Shown here one piece after another: positions 6,388 through 8,807 of a stretch of DNA of 8,807 nt. The translations under genes were made by a program, and so were the position numbers. The notes beneath the pieces are model-generated. The model was not told the origin of the DNA and searched no databases. It was given only the letters and a program-made list of their open reading frames with translations. This stretch comes from Treponema sp. UBA1233 (lineage in GTDB: Bacteria > Spirochaetota > Spirochaetia > Treponematales > Treponemataceae): contig DBWR01000070.1 in assembly GCA_002309305.1 (NCBI GenBank), forward strand, positions 22,258 to 31,064, written 5' to 3'. How positions within the stretch are numbered: position 1 is the stretch's first letter; each line of letters opens with the position of its first letter.

Positions 6388-7762
6388 CGTATCTTCTATC
6401 AGCAGGTTCAATGAATGGCTGGATCAGTATCTGAATTTTGAACGCACTCCAAAGAAAAACATTTTCTGGCTGGACACAATGCAGTTCTTGTGCCGTCGAT
6501 TGGGTCATCCTGAAAACTGTACCAGTTCTTTTCATGTTGCAGGCTCCAAAGGCAAGGGGTCTGTTTCCGTCATGATTGCAAACATACTTAAGGCGGCAGG
6601 ATTTAATACAGGACTTTATTCTTCCCCTCATATTCTGGATTTTAGGGAGCGCATATCATCTCCGGACGGTTTTTTTGATGATGAAGTTTATTCTACTGCG
6701 GCTTCCGAACTGATGCATTCTGTAGAATCGATTGTTACTTCATCTCTTCCTGGAGAAAGGCCCCTTACATGGTTTGAGCTTGTAACTGCCTTTGCCATGC
6801 TCTGCTACAAACACCAAAAGTGTGACTGGGCGGTTTATGAGGTTGGTCTTGGCGGAAGGCTGGATGCTACGAATGTGATAAGCCCAAAATGCTGCTGCAT
6901 TACCCCGATTGAACTTGAACACATGGAATATCTTGGTGATACTGTCGAAAAAATTGCGGGGGAAAAAGGCGGAATCATCAAAGAAGGAATTCCTGTTGTT
7001 GTTTCAAGGCAAAACTATGAATCGTGCCTGCAGGTGTTTAAGGAAATAGCTGAGCAGAAACATGCTCCAATCATCTTTTCAGAAGAGGCTGGAAAGGTAT
7101 CTTCAATTTCATATGTGAATGAACAAAACTCCGGTTCTCTTGGAATGAAAGTTGTTCTTGAGTCAGGACTTTTTTCAAGGCCGATATCTGCCACGCTAAA
7201 ACTTGTCGGTGACTTTCAGGCGGAAAATGCACTTACTGCAGCCATAGCGGTTAAGACTGTTTTTCCGGATCTTAGTGAAGAAGTAATGGAAAAGGGGCTT
7301 TCTGAGTCTAAACTTGAAGGTCGCTTTGAGATAATGCACGATGTTCCGACATATCCCAATATTCCATGTCTTATAATGGATGGAGCGCATACTGTGTGCA
7401 GTGTTGATTATACGCTCAAGACGTTCAACTCTGTTTTTTCTGCGGACTGTGAGGCTCATCTGCTGTTCGGCTGTGCTGCAGACAAGGATTCTGAACACAT
7501 AGCATCCCTCGTTCCGTTCAGCTTCACTCATATTACGCTGACAAAACCCGGAGAAACCAAGGCATCGAATTTGCCTGCGGTTGAAGATGCGTTTTCCAAG
7601 GCGGGGCTTTCGTTTATTTCATGTGCGGATTATGTAAAGGCCATTTCGCTTGCGTTCAAAAATGCAAATGAACAGAGGTTACCGCTTTTAGTTATGGGGT
7701 CTTTCTATCTTGTTGCTGAAGTAAAAAAATTCCTTGTTTCAAAGGAGTGTGATTTGATATAG
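6380..7762 (+). CDS. folC: Bifunctional folylpolyglutamate synthase / dihydrofolate synthase
   Basis: FolC is a cytoplasmic Mur-ligase-family enzyme. It uses ATP to add glutamate to folates and, in the bifunctional form, to dihydropteroate. At 460 residues the length is normal. Visible motifs in order are the P-loop AGSKGKGSV (54-62, where many homologues have GTNGKGS), YSSPHILDFRERI (80-92), and YEVGLGGRLDATNVI (153-167). These are followed by a metal/phosphate region IELEHMEYLG (177-186) and IAGEKGGIIK (192-201), which carries the lysine expected to be carbamylated. The C-terminal Mur-ligase domain has LVGDFQAENALTA (275-287), EGRFEI (313-318), MDGAHT (333-338, usually DGAHN) and VMGSFYLVAEV (438-448). 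Sequence alone does not show whether both activities are present, and the DGAHT change leaves this open. The gene overlaps the DUF4340 gene by 8 bases with a good ribosome binding site, so it probably rides on the ABC operon transcript. The link between folate and the ABC system is likely only shared expression. Confidence 0.93.
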   Translation: MNSVSSISRFNEWLDQYLNFERTPKKNIFWLDTMQFLCRRLGHPENCTSSFHVAGSKGKGSVSVMIANILKAAGFNTGLYSSPHILDFRERISSPDGFFDDEVYSTAASELMHSVESIVTSSLPGERPLTWFELVTAFAMLCYKHQKCDWAVYEVGLGGRLDATNVISPKCCCITPIELEHMEYLGDTVEKIAGEKGGIIKEGIPVVVSRQNYESCLQVFKEIAEQKHAPIIFSEEAGKVSSISYVNEQNSGSLGMKVVLESGLFSRPISATLKLVGDFQAENALTAAIAVKTVFPDLSEEVMEKGLSESKLEGRFEIMHDVPTYPNIPCLIMDGAHTVCSVDYTLKTFNSVFSADCEAHLLFGCAADKDSEHIASLVPFSFTHITLTKPGETKASNLPAVEDAFSKAGLSFISCADYVKAISLAFKNANEQRLPLLVMGSFYLVAEVKKFLVSKECDLI

Positions 7763-7763
7763 C

Positions 7764-7790
7764 ATGGCTTAGGCCATACATTTATTTTTT
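7764..7790 (+). terminator. Possible weak hairpin and T-run after folC
   Basis: ATGGC (7764-7768) and GCCAT (7773-7777) can pair around a TTAG loop, followed by ACATTTATTTTTT. The stem is only 5 bp and the T-run is set off by three bases, so this could be a weak terminator or attenuator between folC and the lysoplasmalogenase gene, or chance. It is the only intergenic gap of any size in the window. Confidence 0.3.
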
Positions 7791-7792
7791 CA

Positions 7793-7805
7793 AGAGGTTA
7801 TTATG
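7793..7805 (+). promoter_or_regulatory. Ribosome binding site of the lysoplasmalogenase gene
   Basis: AGAGG at 7793-7797 lies 5 bases before the ATG at 7803. It supports this start. No clear promoter is seen in the 40-base gap, so the gene is either read through from folC or has a promoter inside the end of folC. Confidence 0.6.
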
Positions 7806-8525
7806 ACAATCTTTTTTGCTGTTTTAATGTATGCGGGAGTCTTCCTCCTTGATTTTTCATGCATCCAGATTATGCCGCGGCTTGCCTTGGTTGGTAAGAC
7901 GCTTGCAAGTGTTTCATTTGTTCTTCTTGCAATATTCATCATGTGCAGAAAGAATTACAGGCAGTTTACGTATAAAAAACTGATTTTTACGGGCTTGTGC
8001 TTTGGTGCCCTTGGTGACATTTTGCTGAACGTGAATTTTATTTCCGGCTATGAATCGGTTTTCTTCCTTGCAGGTCTGACAGCATTTTTCATCGGCCATG
8101 TCTTTTATATTATTGCATTCATAAACAGAAGTCCTGTAAAAGTCCTTTCTTTTTTGCCAATGGTATTAACCCTTACGGCATACCGCTACATAACAAGGGA
8201 ATTTTCCGATGCCTTTGACATGGGCTCATTCTTCATTCCGATTTTCATCTATGGTGCTGTTGTTTCCTTTATGGCGGGAAAATCACTGGGGCTTTTCAAG
8301 TATAAGGAAAAGTCTGCAAAGGGTGTCTGGCTAACTGTTTTGGGCGCAATATTCTTTTATGTGTCGGACTTCATCCTTTTATTCCTGTTCTTTATTCCGG
8401 CTGTATCTCCAAAGACTCCTGGTTACAATCAGGCGTGGTTTATTATCCTAACGTTGGGTAATTCAATAATATATTATACAGGACAGCTGCTGATGGCTCT
8501 GAGCCTGAATGAAAACCTTGAGTAA
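7803..8525 (+). CDS. Lysoplasmalogenase-like membrane protein (YhhN/TMEM86 family)
   Basis: This 240-residue integral membrane protein fits the YhhN/TMEM86 family. Characterised members split the vinyl-ether bond of lysoplasmalogens, releasing a fatty aldehyde and a glycerophospho-headgroup. About eight hydrophobic segments are visible, near residues 4-20, 30-48, 58-77, 84-106, 113-130, 141-158, 173-195 and 210-233. The family's scattered conserved polar residues within membrane segments are present. They are Lys32 in GKTLAS, GALGDILL (68-75), FFIGHVFYIIAF (95-106), GAIFFYVSDFIL (181-192) and the C-terminal YYTGQLLMALSL (224-235). Length and topology are normal for the family. It stands 40 bases after folC and ends 3 bases from the stop codon of a convergent alr gene. 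Vinyl-ether lipids occur mainly in anaerobic bacteria, which suits the inferred host. The family is confident; activity on lysoplasmalogen here is inferred. Confidence 0.85.
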   Translation: MTIFFAVLMYAGVFLLDFSCIQIMPRLALVGKTLASVSFVLLAIFIMCRKNYRQFTYKKLIFTGLCFGALGDILLNVNFISGYESVFFLAGLTAFFIGHVFYIIAFINRSPVKVLSFLPMVLTLTAYRYITREFSDAFDMGSFFIPIFIYGAVVSFMAGKSLGLFKYKEKSAKGVWLTVLGAIFFYVSDFILLFLFFIPAVSPKTPGYNQAWFIILTLGNSIIYYTGQLLMALSLNENLE

Positions 8526-8528
8526 AAC

Positions 8529-8807
8529 CTATCGGGTGAATGTTCTGGGGACTCTTCTTGTAAGTACGGTTGTGATTTCATAGGAAATTGTGTTTGTCTT
8601 GTCCGCAATGTCCTGTGCCGTCATGACCGCTCCGTCCTGCTTTGAGCCAAAGAGAACGACTGTATCCCATCTTTTTACGTCAGTGTCTGGGCCGAGTTCA
8701 ACCATGCACTGGTCCATGCAAATTCGACCGCGGATCGGATAGCTTTTTCCGTTAATTGAAACTTGAATTCCCGATGTGGAAAAGCGGCGTACAAAACCGT
8801 CTCCATA
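8529..8807 (-). CDS. alr: Alanine racemase, C-terminal 92 residues (5' end outside window)
   Basis: Alanine racemase is a pyridoxal-phosphate enzyme that makes D-alanine for peptidoglycan. On the minus strand the frame is open from the window edge to the TAG at 8531-8529. The fragment is the C-terminal beta domain. It begins with YGDGFVRRFSTSG, matching the family's GYADGYPRxxS, whose first Tyr is the second catalytic base (Tyr265 in the Geobacillus enzyme). Here that Tyr codon is the last three bases of the window. Then come GKSYPIRGRICMDQCMVELG, matching the conserved GRICMDQxMVD with the Met-Asp at the active-site entrance, VVLFG, the helix TAQDIADKTNTISYEI, and the ending RRVPRTF, all standard. 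An internal ATG at 8717 is not the start. About three quarters of the gene (the PLP barrel with its lysine) lies beyond the right edge. It is convergent with the lysoplasmalogenase gene. Confidence 0.95.
   Translation of the reverse strand, partial: YGDGFVRRFSTSGIQVSINGKSYPIRGRICMDQCMVELGPDTDVKRWDTVVLFGSKQDGAVMTAQDIADKTNTISYEITTVLTRRVPRTFTR

Noticed and set aside
5996..6631. Minus-strand open frame of 211 codons opposite the DUF4340/folC junction
   Set aside because: It covers the ends of two well-supported genes on the other strand, and its translation is rich in His, Cys and Met with no recognisable domain or ribosome binding site. It is a shadow frame.
8529..8717. A 62-residue minus-strand protein starting at an internal ATG
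   Set aside because: The frame stays open to the window edge and its extra residues match the alanine racemase C-terminal domain, so this is a piece of alr and not a small gene.
1..8807. CRISPR arrays, tRNA or rRNA genes, insertion sequences, phage or defence genes
   Set aside because: No regularly spaced repeats, tRNA-like sequence, transposase or integrase reading frames, or defence-type domains were seen. Coding sequence fills nearly the whole window.

Overview
The window reads as a stretch of chromosome from an anaerobic, Treponema-like spirochaete with medium-low G+C. That placement rests on the overall look of the proteins, chiefly the RNase Z with its GCGGMLPLPYRHLTS start and the FolC with a GSKGKGS P-loop, judged from memory rather than by a search. 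Seven genes run on the + strand, almost without gaps. An eighth enters from the right edge on the - strand. There are no RNA genes, insertion sequences, CRISPR arrays or long repeats that I can see, and no gene-free stretch longer than 40 bases.

Left part (1-2543): the last 538 residues of an aconitate hydratase, whose beginning lies outside the window, overlap by one base with a complete ribonuclease Z gene. The first is central carbon metabolism and the second is tRNA 3'-end maturation. They appear to share a transcript but not a pathway.

Middle part (2547-6387): a three-gene ABC system. It consists of a GldA-like ATPase, a 746-residue protein that fuses a GldF-like ABC-2 permease to a GldG-like extracytoplasmic domain, and a membrane-anchored DUF4340 protein. 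The genes are joined by 4-base stop/start overlaps (TTGA, ATGA), so translation is probably coupled. In gliding Bacteroidetes the related GldA/F/G genes are tied to gliding. In a spirochaete the substrate and role are unknown, and this is the least understood part of the window.

Right part (6380-8807): folC (folylpolyglutamate/dihydrofolate synthase) overlaps the DUF4340 gene by 8 bases, so it is probably on the same transcript. After a 40-base gap with a weak hairpin and T-run comes a YhhN/TMEM86-type lysoplasmalogenase, a membrane enzyme of ether-lipid turnover. It ends only 3 bases from the stop codon of a convergent alanine racemase gene (alr), of which only the C-terminal 92 residues are present. 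Overall this is mostly core metabolism with one poorly characterised membrane system embedded in it. I saw no sign of recent horizontal transfer.
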